Assembly (NCBI RefSeq): GCF_024498135.1
Contig: NZ_JANHOH010000011.1
Location: 1-64,000 of the forward strand
From: Mucilaginibacter aquariorum
GTDB lineage: Bacteria > Bacteroidota > Bacteroidia > Sphingobacteriales > Sphingobacteriaceae
Direction: 5' to 3'
DNA: 64,000 bases
Shown: in pieces, positions 45,031 through 52,531 of the stretch
How positions within the stretch are numbered: position 1 is the stretch's first letter
Layout of the letters: each line of letters begins with the position of its first letter
Position numbers and translations under genes: made by a program
Notes under the pieces: generated by a model
What the model saw: only the letters and a program-made list of their open reading frames with translations
The model's database searches: none
What the model was told of the DNA's origin: nothing

Positions 45031-45987
45031 TTACATCATTACACTAATATCTTTTGAAGTATATACACGTGCATGATCATCAATTATGATGCATGCCATT
45101 TGGTTAAGCTTGTTTATTAAATATAAACCGGCGTTTACACCCATAGCAATAATAGGGGTTGCCATGGCATCGGCAAGTTCGGCACCCGGGGTAATAATGC
45201 TTACACTTTTAATTTTACTAACCGGGAAGCCATTTTGTGAGTTAATATCGCCGGTTATTTTGTTGTTATTTATGCTGGTATACTTTTCTGTATTGTAAGA
45301 AGTGGCTACCGCCATGTTGCTAATGTTTACATCGGCATAAGGCTGGTTGGCTTGTGCCGGGTCTGCTGTGGCAATGGTCCAGGGGGTGTTGTCTGGTTGC
45401 AGGCCCCAGGTTAAAAGGTCGCCACCGGCGTTAATAACACCACTGCTAACGCCTTCCATTTGCAAAATATACTTAGCCCTGTCGGCAGCGTAACCACGGC
45501 TTATAGCGCCAAAGCCAATGCGCATCCCTTTGTTTTTAAGGAATACCGTTTGAGCAGCAAAATCAAGCACAATATTAGTATAGTTTGTTAGGTTAAGCTT
45601 CTTCTTAAATGTTTTAACAAGTGGGGTAACAGTAGAATTAACACTGTCATCCAGGCTGATAGTAGTTGCGGCAGCGTAGGTAATATCAAACGTACCATCG
45701 GTAAGGGATGATATTTGCACAGCCCTGTCAACAAGCCTGAATATTTCAGCATCAACACGTACCGGCTTGATACCCGCGTTGCGGTTTATCTCATTTATAG
45801 TGCTGTCTTCAGTAAAGGTGCTTAATAATTTATCAACGCGGTTAATTTCGGCAATAGCGCTATCAATGCGCGCGTGAGCCCATATGGCATCGGTCGCGAC
45901 TAAACTAATCTCGAACCGGTTGCCCATTAAACGTGTTTCACGATTAAAAATGGTAGAAGAGCCTGTTAATTTTTTTACTGCCAGCAT
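45031..45987 (-). CDS. FAD:protein FMN transferase (ApbE-like)
   Basis: ApbE links FMN covalently to Thr of partner proteins such as NqrB/C or FMN-binding electron carriers. The 318-residue protein shows LMGNRFEISLVA near 20, LSTFTEDSTINEINRNAG near 55, GAISRGYAADRA near 158, INAGGDLLTWG near 181 and PGAELADAMATPIIAMG near 270, with the metal-binding Asp in the last. Unlike most ApbE proteins it has no obvious signal peptide or lipobox, so it may act in the cytosol or the start may be wrong. It lies 163 bases upstream of the two-component operon in the same orientation. Confidence 0.9.
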   Translation of the reverse strand: MLAVKKLTGSSTIFNRETRLMGNRFEISLVATDAIWAHARIDSAIAEINRVDKLLSTFTEDSTINEINRNAGIKPVRVDAEIFRLVDRAVQISSLTDGTFDITYAAATTISLDDSVNSTVTPLVKTFKKKLNLTNYTNIVLDFAAQTVFLKNKGMRIGFGAISRGYAADRAKYILQMEGVSSGVINAGGDLLTWGLQPDNTPWTIATADPAQANQPYADVNISNMAVATSYNTEKYTSINNNKITGDINSQNGFPVSKIKSVSIITPGAELADAMATPIIAMGVNAGLYLINKLNQMACIIIDDHARVYTSKDISVMM

Positions 45988-46147
45988 AGGTAATAGCGTT
46001 TCGTAAGTAAAACATTGTTGTATTTAACATTACGTAAGGCAATGAGCAAATGCAACTTCACAAACGCTAAATTAATTGAGGCACATGAAATTGAGATGAA
46101 AGGGTAGTTGCCATATATGAAAGAATGGCGAAGAAAGCGGCGTTTAT

Positions 46148-46516
46148 TTACAATAATTGTAAATGTGGCATGAAAGTGAAATCCTTAATGTTGTATGTAA
46201 AGAGTGGTATTTGGTGAATTATTGCAGTAGCGCCAATAATAGCATCAGGAATTTGGAGGCTATGACTTAGCCTAAATTTTTCGATCAATTCTGTTGCTAA
46301 TACAGATGTTTGTATATCTATTTGAATAGTATCGTAAAATTTAAGTTTCTTTTTCATCTGTAATAGTTCGGCTTTGTTGCCCATGCCCTGGTAAAGCTCC
46401 ATTACAGTTATATCAGATATAGCAATGTTATCTAAGCCGATATCATTCAGGCTTTTAAGTGTGTTAGCATTGCCATTAAATAAGTTTATCAGAATATTAG
46501 TATCGCATAAAACCAT
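46148..46516 (-). CDS. PIN-domain ribonuclease toxin (VapC-like)
   Basis: The 122-residue PIN protein has the acidic catalytic residues Asp in LCDTNILI (residue 5), Glu in TVMELYQG near 41, Asp in QIPDAIIGA near 90 and the final NIKDF near 110. VapC toxins cut RNA, often initiator tRNA or rRNA. The cognate antitoxin gene lies 11 bases upstream. Complete in length, so probably functional. Confidence 0.88.
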   Translation of the reverse strand: MVLCDTNILINLFNGNANTLKSLNDIGLDNIAISDITVMELYQGMGNKAELLQMKKKLKFYDTIQIDIQTSVLATELIEKFRLSHSLQIPDAIIGATAIIHQIPLFTYNIKDFTFMPHLQLL

Positions 46517-46527
46517 TGCCTGTGCGC

Positions 46528-46746
46528 TTATTTACGTTGCCAGGCGGCTTTGCGGATATCGTCGAGTTTTTTTGGCTCATTCGCCCATATTCCAAAAAGA
46601 GAGGATGGGTCAATAGATTTATCACCTTTGGTTATAGCCGCATTTTTATCAGACACCAGTTTAACCTTCTCTATTTTAAAAGTTTTAAAGAAGGCAGTAA
46701 GCTTTTCAAGCTCACTTTTGGTATCAATTTCAATTGTTATTTTCAT
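46528..46746 (-). CDS. VapB-like antitoxin
   Basis: The 72-residue protein has a beta-type N-terminus (MKITIEIDTKSELEKL) and ends DPSSLFGIWANEPKKLDDIR, a pattern typical of antitoxins paired with PIN toxins; the C-terminal part would block the toxin active site. It precedes vapC by 11 bases, the usual antitoxin-first order, and the pair probably autorepresses. Confidence 0.8.
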   Translation of the reverse strand: MKITIEIDTKSELEKLTAFFKTFKIEKVKLVSDKNAAITKGDKSIDPSSLFGIWANEPKKLDDIRKAAWQRK

Positions 46747-46801
46747 ATCAATTATATTAAACGGCTATTACCAAATATACTAATTATATGATGATAAAAT
46801 A

Positions 46802-47875
46802 TTAGGCTGCGGTGCCTTCTTTTAGTCTTTCGGCGTTTTCTGCGAATTGCAGGGCTTCCATAATTTCCTGCAGATCGCCATTCATAACACCTACAAGGTT
46901 ATAAATAGTTAAGCCTATGCGGTGCTCGGTTAAACGGCCTTGCGGATAGTTGTAGGTACGCACTTTAGCCGATCTGTCGCCGGTGGCAACCATGGTTTTA
47001 CGTTTCTTAGATGTTTCTTCCAGGTGCTTTTGCAGCTCCATTTCGTAAACACGTGAACGTAACACGCCTAAAGCCTTATCATAATTTTTTAACTGCGATT
47101 TTTGATCCTGGCATTGCGCCACAATACCTGTAGGTATGTGCGTTAAACGCACAGCAGAGTAGGTAGTATTTACCGACTGGCCACCCGGACCAGAAGCACA
47201 GAACAGATCCTTACGGATATCGCTCACCTGCAAATCAATATCAAATTCATCAACTTCGGGCAATACCACTACCGATGCTGCCGATGTATGCACACGGCCC
47301 TGCGTTTCGGTATCGGGAACACGTTGCACACGGTGCACGCCGCTTTCGTATTTAAAGTTGCCGTAAGCATCTTCTGCATTTACGTTAAACACAATCTCTT
47401 TATAACCGCCTGCAGTACCTTCAGTATAGTCAACCAATTCGGTTTTCCATCCGCGGCGTTCGCAATAACGCATGTACATACGGTAAAGGTCACCTGCAAA
47501 AAGTGCAGCCTCATCACCACCTGTACCACCACGAATCTCAATAATGGCGTTTTTAGAATCTTCCGGGTCTTTTGGTATCAGCATTAAACGGATAGCTTCT
47601 TCCATTTCGTCCTGCTTAACCAATAGCTCATCCAATTCTGCTTTAGCCATCTCGCGGAACTCTTCGTCCTTCTCGGTAGCTAAAATTTCTTTGTTGCCTT
47701 CAATGTTGCTCATAATATTCTTGTAAATATTATACTGGTCAACAATTTTGGCAAGGTCTTTATATTCTTTGTTCATCTGGGCAAACCGCTTCATATCAGC
47801 CATGGCATCAGGGCTGCTTAATTCGCCTTCTACGGTTTTCCAGCGTTGAAATATTAATTCTAATTTCTCTAACAT
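46802..47875 (-). CDS. prfA: Peptide chain release factor 1
   Basis: RF1 releases nascent protein at UAA and UAG. The 357-residue protein has the GGQ motif in SGPGGQSVNTTYSAVRL near residue 230 and the codon-reading loop in QRVPDTETQGRVHTSA near 185. Flanking domains are complete. No frameshift is involved, unlike RF2. The upstream region holds tandem palindromic repeats. Confidence 0.96.
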   Translation of the reverse strand: MLEKLELIFQRWKTVEGELSSPDAMADMKRFAQMNKEYKDLAKIVDQYNIYKNIMSNIEGNKEILATEKDEEFREMAKAELDELLVKQDEMEEAIRLMLIPKDPEDSKNAIIEIRGGTGGDEAALFAGDLYRMYMRYCERRGWKTELVDYTEGTAGGYKEIVFNVNAEDAYGNFKYESGVHRVQRVPDTETQGRVHTSAASVVVLPEVDEFDIDLQVSDIRKDLFCASGPGGQSVNTTYSAVRLTHIPTGIVAQCQDQKSQLKNYDKALGVLRSRVYEMELQKHLEETSKKRKTMVATGDRSAKVRTYNYPQGRLTEHRIGLTIYNLVGVMNGDLQEIMEALQFAENAERLKEGTAA

Positions 47876-48099
47876 CTTCTTATTTGAAAATCAATTGCAG
47901 CATTTTATGGGTTGCTGCGGCCCCGCTTTTCATTACAAGCTTTTTTGCCCGGGCTAACCCCATCACACAAAGCTTTTTATTACAATCGGGTTTAGGGTTG
48001 TTATTGCACTGCAAAAAACATGCAAAAATACGCAATAATCGGCACATTATAAATTCAGCGGATTGTAAAGAGATTTGGCCGCCTGAAGAAACGTTATCA

Positions 48100-48340
48100 A
48101 TCGTACCTACGGCACGAAAAATAGGATTCATATTATGCTACCGACCTGTTGCTCCTACGGAGCAGCAAAGCAATTTTATTAAACCCCCATCGGGGTTAAA
48201 GGTCGGTAGAAATAAATAAAAAAAAGGAATAACGTGCCGTAGGTACGTAACATTCCAATTGCCCGATCGTACCAACGGCGCGAAAAATATGGTTGAGCTA
48301 CGCTACCGTCTTATTACTCCTACAGAGCAGCAAGGCGATT
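48100..48340. repeat. Two tandem copies of a hairpin-rich repeat between prfA and lpxH
   Basis: About 75 bases starting at 48100 (ATCGTACCTACGGCACGAAAA) recur imperfectly from 48266 (ATCGTACCAACGGCGCGAAAA), both continuing to CTACCG and AGAGCAGCAA-type words. In the first copy CTACCGACCT (48138-48147) pairs with 48200-48209 and encloses TGCTCC-TAC-GGAGCA and AACCCC/GGGGTT hairpins. A further ACGTGCC-GTA-GGTACGT hairpin lies at 48232-48248. The three-base TAC loops resemble those of the 40294 insert. The rest of the 464-base gap has no supported gene. Confidence 0.7.
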
Positions 48341-49095
48341 TATTCGCTCTTCTCAAAATATTTTAGCTCCAGCTTATCCCCATCAAAAACGGCATAGGTA
48401 TTATAATTTACCCATTCGCCCAGGTTTATATAACGGCTATTATTCTGTAACGCAATATCGAGCGGTAAATGCCTGTGCCCAAAAATAAGGTAATCGTAAT
48501 GTTTGGTTTGTAGTAACTCTCTCGAGTAAATTTCCAGCCATTCCTGTTGATGCAGGATCTTTTCTGTATCGTTTGCACCTGCAATACGGCTTTGTTTCGA
48601 CCACATATTGGCTATCCCAATGCCCAGGTTAGGGTGCACCCGTGCAAATAACCATTGGCAAAACCGGCTGCGGAATACCTTTTTTAATAACTTGTATTGC
48701 GCATCTCCCGGGCCCAGGCCATCACCATGATGCAAATAAAACTTTTTGCCGTTACGTTCAATCTCCAGTTCGTTGGTAATAATGGTGGCGTTTAACTCTT
48801 GTTCAAAATAATCAAACATCCACATATCGTGGTTGCCTTTAAACAGGTAAAGCTTAACGCCGGCATCGGTTAATTGTGCCAGCTTGCCTAAAAAGCGAAT
48901 GTATCCTTTAGGTACCACGGTTTTATATTCAAACCAAAAGTCGAATACATCGCCCATCAAAAAGAGCTCGGCAGCGTCATCTTTTATCAGATCCAGCCAG
49001 CGGATGATACGGTCTTCCCGCTCGCGCGATAGAACGTGGCCGTTAGCACCTAAATGAAAATCTGAAGCAAAGTATAAGTTTTTACCGGTTGGCAT
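48340..49095 (-). CDS. lpxH: UDP-2,3-diacylglucosamine diphosphatase-like phosphoesterase
   Basis: LpxH cleaves UDP-2,3-diacylglucosamine to lipid X in lipid A synthesis at the inner membrane. The 251-residue calcineurin-fold protein has the metal motifs ASDFHLGA near residue 9, FLMGDVFDFWFE near 50, KGNHDMW near 84 and HHGDG near 125, with FGHRHLP near 205. The start at 49095 is preferred: the longer frame begins in a palindromic repeat and would add the tell-tale peptide MVSLSNHL. A TACTTTTG box lies six bases upstream of this ATG. Confidence 0.88.
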   Translation of the reverse strand: MPTGKNLYFASDFHLGANGHVLSREREDRIIRWLDLIKDDAAELFLMGDVFDFWFEYKTVVPKGYIRFLGKLAQLTDAGVKLYLFKGNHDMWMFDYFEQELNATIITNELEIERNGKKFYLHHGDGLGPGDAQYKLLKKVFRSRFCQWLFARVHPNLGIGIANMWSKQSRIAGANDTEKILHQQEWLEIYSRELLQTKHYDYLIFGHRHLPLDIALQNNSRYINLGEWVNYNTYAVFDGDKLELKYFEKSE

Positions 49096-49101
49096 ATTTT
49101 T

Positions 49102-49109
49102 CAAAAGTA
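49102..49109 (-). promoter_or_regulatory. -7 box of lpxH
   Basis: Minus-strand TACTTTTG ends six bases before the 49095 start, supporting that start and a leaderless mRNA. Confidence 0.45.
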
Positions 49110-49160
49110 CGGGAATAATTGGCAGATGGCAAATGAGTGTTTTAAGCAAATAGATACTCT

Positions 49161-49234
49161 TGTCAGTCTGAGCCTGTCGAAGACCTATGCGCCATACCCT
49201 AATTTGCAAATGGTTCGACAAGCTCACCATGACA
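49161..49234. repeat. Imperfect inverted repeat of the GTTCGACAAGCTCACC type
   Basis: The 21-base arms at 49161-49181 and 49214-49234 agree at about 17 positions. The word TTCGACAAGCTCA is a frequent dispersed palindrome in Bacteroidota and explains the spurious extension of the lpxH frame. Confidence 0.7.
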
Positions 49235-49253
49235 TATTGATAGCACTAATTAA

Positions 49254-49811
49254 CTACAAACTCGCGTTCTCTTCCGGCATGTACTGCAGCCGTTTGGCAA
49301 AGTAAATATCCCAGCTGCGTTGCTGCTGGCGGTTTACCATGTGCTGGGTATCCTCGTCGTAATCGCTGTTGAGCTGTTTGTATTTGGCATCAATACGGTT
49401 AAAGATATTCATGGCCTCGTTTTGATAATTAGCCGAGAAGCGGGTGCGCTCAATAGCCCTTAGCACTTCCTGTTGTTCCAGGTAGGCAATGGTATAATGG
49501 CCTTGTTCGTGTTTTAATATTTCGGCCAATTGCTCCGCCGAGGTTATCCGCGACCTATCAATCCATGATTTGTAATTGTTCATGAATAACCGAACATTGG
49601 CATGTATCCGATACTGACCGTTATTGCGGCTGGCCTGGTATTTAAAATCGATAGTACAATTGGTGTAGGCTACTACGCCCCGGCCATTTGCCCGTGGCGC
49701 TCCCTGGAAATCGTTAATGGTTAATATACGGTGTGGTTGTGCAGATGCCGGGTTTAACGCCAGACCTAACAAAACACAGGCACAAAAAGCGCGTAAATAT
49801 TTTAATATCAT
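49254..49811 (-). CDS. Secreted DUF922-like putative zinc protease
   Basis: The 185-residue precursor has a signal peptide ending at ASAQ. A metalloprotease-like HExxH motif is present in LKHEQGHYTIAYL near residue 100, preceded by the beta-rich CTIDFKYQASRNNGQYRIH region, as in DUF922 proteins predicted to be zinc proteases. Activity is unproven for this family. It is 24 bases downstream of the SPFH gene in the same orientation. Confidence 0.8.
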   Translation of the reverse strand: MILKYLRAFCACVLLGLALNPASAQPHRILTINDFQGAPRANGRGVVAYTNCTIDFKYQASRNNGQYRIHANVRLFMNNYKSWIDRSRITSAEQLAEILKHEQGHYTIAYLEQQEVLRAIERTRFSANYQNEAMNIFNRIDAKYKQLNSDYDEDTQHMVNRQQQRSWDIYFAKRLQYMPEENASL

Positions 49812-49834
49812 TTAGCCAATGGTAAAGTGAAACT

Positions 49835-50776
49835 TTACTTTTTGACTTTATCTTTATCCAAAAGGTTTAAGCTCATCATTTCTTTCATGGTACGGTGCAT
49901 TCCATCGGTAGACCCATCGAGGAATATTACATTTCCTTTTGAGTTTTCAGCAAAGTGCTTGATAGATTCTGTCCACATCGTGAAAAGGATAACCGAGGTA
50001 TCCATATTGGCGCTCTGCATTTCTTTTGCAGCTGTAGACATACCCTTGGCCACCTCCTCGCGGAATAAGGCGATACCCTGCCCGCGCAGCTGAGCTGCCT
50101 GGCGCTCGGCCTCGGCAGAAATTTTTATCGCGTTACCATCAGCCTCGGCAGCTTTTGTTTTGGTGATCAATAAAGCCTGGCCTTCGTTTTCGGCAGCGGC
50201 CTTTAGGTTATTTGATGCCACCACCTGGCTCATCGATTTCATGATGATGTCATCAAAGGTGATATCATTCAGCTGCAGATCCTGCAAATGGTAACCCCAG
50301 CCTTCTAATATAGTATCCAGTTGTTCTTTTACGTGTTCTACAATATCGCGGCGCAATATCAATACTTCACTTTGGCGTTTGGTGGCCACAAAAGCACGGA
50401 TAGAACCTTCTACCGTACGGATCAAAGCTTGCATCAGGTTGCGCTCGTCAACAAATTTAAAAGCAACGTTTTTGATGCTTTCTTCCTGCTGGTCTAATAC
50501 CGAATAAAGCAGCATGGCCTTAAAGTAAACATTGGCCTGGTCAAATGTTACCGCCTGAAACTCCAGCTCGACAGAGCGGTTCTGGATAGATATTTTTGAA
50601 TAGATCTGCTCTATCAACGGGATCTTGAAGTTTAACCCCGGTGTTAATATCCTGCGATATTTACCGAATATGGTTACCACCGCTATGGTACCCTGCTTAA
50701 CAGTTACAAAAGACGAGAAGATTACAATAATTATAAAGAATACTACAAGGTAGGCGACAATTGATGATGGTGTCAT
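49835..50776 (-). CDS. SPFH/Band 7 (stomatin/prohibitin-like) membrane protein
   Basis: The 313-residue protein has one N-terminal membrane helix (about 5-27), the Band 7 domain (about 28-190; GTIAVVTIFGKYRRILTPGLNFKIP) and a coiled-coil Ala/Glu-rich stretch (about 200-250). SPFH proteins form ring-like oligomers in membranes and often protect or regulate proteases. A DUF922-type protein follows, which might be a partner (context inference). No NfeD gene is adjacent. Confidence 0.9.
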   Translation of the reverse strand: MTPSSIVAYLVVFFIIIVIFSSFVTVKQGTIAVVTIFGKYRRILTPGLNFKIPLIEQIYSKISIQNRSVELEFQAVTFDQANVYFKAMLLYSVLDQQEESIKNVAFKFVDERNLMQALIRTVEGSIRAFVATKRQSEVLILRRDIVEHVKEQLDTILEGWGYHLQDLQLNDITFDDIIMKSMSQVVASNNLKAAAENEGQALLITKTKAAEADGNAIKISAEAERQAAQLRGQGIALFREEVAKGMSTAAKEMQSANMDTSVILFTMWTESIKHFAENSKGNVIFLDGSTDGMHRTMKEMMSLNLLDKDKVKK

Positions 50777-50834
50777 TAGGCTTATATTTTTTTAATAAAT
50801 ATAGACTTAATTATAATAGCCGCAATAAAAGATA

Positions 50835-51449
50835 TTATAACCCCGCAAGTACGAAGCCACCTTTGACAGGGTCATAAACTATGTTGGTTTCGGGTGCGGT
50901 AGTAAAATCAATGCTTAATGCATTAGCGGATATCTCATTTGATATAAGCTGGCTTGTGGTAATTGTGTTTGACACAAATATGGTTACCTGATTTACAGTT
51001 CGAAAAGTTATCGTATTATTAGGGAATACAACATAGGCGAGCATTGGGTTTACCATAGCTAATGATCCGTTTAAGCGAACAGGCTGTGCCAGGCCAACGG
51101 TAATATAAGGCTGCTGGATGTATTGGTTTGCTATTGAGTAAGAATTAGGTTGCGGATTATTGTTGGGGCCCGGGAAGAATGAGCCAAATGACCTGAAGTT
51201 ATGCAGCCCGGGTACAACAGCGCTTTGATAATCCATCCGGATCTGCGTGCCAATTTCTACACGCTCCATTTGGGCGTATATATAATAATTTTCATCCCAT
51301 TGAATGCAATTATTTGACGATGGGGGCAAGCAAAGCCATGCCAGCGAAGTTTGCAACAGGGTTGATTTAACAAGAACGATCTGCTGGCCCTCATCAATAA
51401 GGGTTTGCAAATCTGCCGGATTTATGGCTAAATTTAATTGGAACGACAT
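50835..51449 (-). CDS. Hypothetical protein, no recognised domain
   Basis: The 204-residue protein lacks a signal peptide and membrane helices. It starts MSFQLNLAINPADLQTLIDEGQQIVLVKS and is rich in Asn, Gln, Thr and aromatic residues, with beta-strand-like segments. I do not recognise it. It stands alone between the ergothioneine operon and the SPFH gene, 78 bases after egtD, and could be a trailing member of that transcript. Codon use looks like its neighbours, so it is probably a real gene. Confidence 0.55.
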   Translation of the reverse strand: MSFQLNLAINPADLQTLIDEGQQIVLVKSTLLQTSLAWLCLPPSSNNCIQWDENYYIYAQMERVEIGTQIRMDYQSAVVPGLHNFRSFGSFFPGPNNNPQPNSYSIANQYIQQPYITVGLAQPVRLNGSLAMVNPMLAYVVFPNNTITFRTVNQVTIFVSNTITTSQLISNEISANALSIDFTTAPETNIVYDPVKGGFVLAGL

Positions 51450-51527
51450 GTTGATAAGATAAGGTTCCCTAAAGATAGCAATAATTGGAGTAGGAGTATA
51501 CCTGTGATATATAGCGATGAATAAAAT

Positions 51528-52514
51528 CTATTCGGCCATCCAGATATTATCCACAAACCATTTCTTGTTATCAAAAAACTGGTTTAACGGCTTAAAGCCC
51601 GCGCCTTCGGCCATATCGTTAATTTGTTTTATGGCGTATTTTTGTGAAATTTCCATGTAGATGTATTCATCTTTTACAAAGGAAACGGTTTCGTCACCGA
51701 TCTTTACTTTTTGATCGGTAAGGCTGATCAGGTAGCTCTTGCATGCACCGGTTTCGGGATCGTAAGTGGCGTAATGGTCAAAATGGGAGGTGTTAAAATC
51801 GCCACCCAGTTCCCGGTTAATACGTTCCAGCAAGTTAAGGTTAAAGCGTTTGGTGATACCGCCCTTGTCGTTATAAGCAGCCAAAACCGTTTTTGGGTTT
51901 TTCTTCAGGTCGATGCCTATCAGCATCATATCTCCCTCAGAAAGGTTTTTGCGCAATTCGCGACAAAAGCCCTGTGCAACAGGTATCGGCATATTGCCAA
52001 TATTGGAGCCTAAAAACATTACAACTTTACGTTTATTGGATATGGCGGCGGCCTTTTTCAGCATATCAAAATACTCGCCGTTAAGGCCGGTGATTTTTAT
52101 GCCGGGCAATGTTACCGGAAGTGTAATATTCAAATACGAGATCACATTTTCTGATATATCTATAGGCAGGTAGCTAAAATCGGCTTTATTATCTATCAGG
52201 TATTTTAATAATTGGGTTGATTTTGTGGCATCTCCGGCACCCAGCTCAATCAGGTCGAAGGCATCGCCATCAGCAATTATCGCTTTACAAATTTCTGCTG
52301 TTTGCGAAGTGAAGATCTCCATTTCGCAATTGGTTGGATAATATTCTTCACAACCCATCAGCTCCTGAAAAAGCTTATCGCCCTGGGCATCATAAAAGTA
52401 TTTTGAATCTAAGCGCTTTGGATTGGCGGTTAAGCCTGCCATAACGTCCTTGTAAAATTGCTCATCGGTTATGGTATTAACAGATGCTTGTGTTGCTGTG
52501 GTGGTGGAAGCCAT
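51528..52514 (-). CDS. egtD: L-histidine N-alpha-methyltransferase (ergothioneine synthesis)
   Basis: EgtD methylates histidine three times with SAM to give hercynine, the first step to ergothioneine. The 328-residue protein has the SAM motif DLIELGAGDATKSTQLL near residue 80, YLPIDISENVISYL near 115 and VMFLGSNIGNMP near 163, with the family start TDEQFYKDVMAGLTANPKRLDSKYFYDAQG (cited in part). The C-terminal YIYMEISQKY belongs to the histidine site. It lies 17 bases after egtB in the same direction. Confidence 0.93.
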   Translation of the reverse strand: MASTTTATQASVNTITDEQFYKDVMAGLTANPKRLDSKYFYDAQGDKLFQELMGCEEYYPTNCEMEIFTSQTAEICKAIIADGDAFDLIELGAGDATKSTQLLKYLIDNKADFSYLPIDISENVISYLNITLPVTLPGIKITGLNGEYFDMLKKAAAISNKRKVVMFLGSNIGNMPIPVAQGFCRELRKNLSEGDMMLIGIDLKKNPKTVLAAYNDKGGITKRFNLNLLERINRELGGDFNTSHFDHYATYDPETGACKSYLISLTDQKVKIGDETVSFVKDEYIYMEISQKYAIKQINDMAEGAGFKPLNQFFDNKKWFVDNIWMAE

Positions 52515-52531
52515 AGGTATTAAATTTGATG

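Noticed and set aside
44804..45076. 90-codon forward frame upstream of the two-component operon
   Set aside because: It overlaps the starts and ends of two well-supported reverse-strand genes and has no protein-like pattern.
47880..48131. 83-codon reverse frame just upstream of prfA
   Set aside because: It ends four bases before prfA and has a basic C-terminus, but its N-terminal part is encoded by the hairpin repeats and it has no recognisable domain; kept out as unsupported.
48340..49230. Longer lpxH frame starting at 49230
   Set aside because: The extra 45 residues come from a dispersed palindromic repeat; the ATG at 49095 fits the family start and has a promoter box in front.
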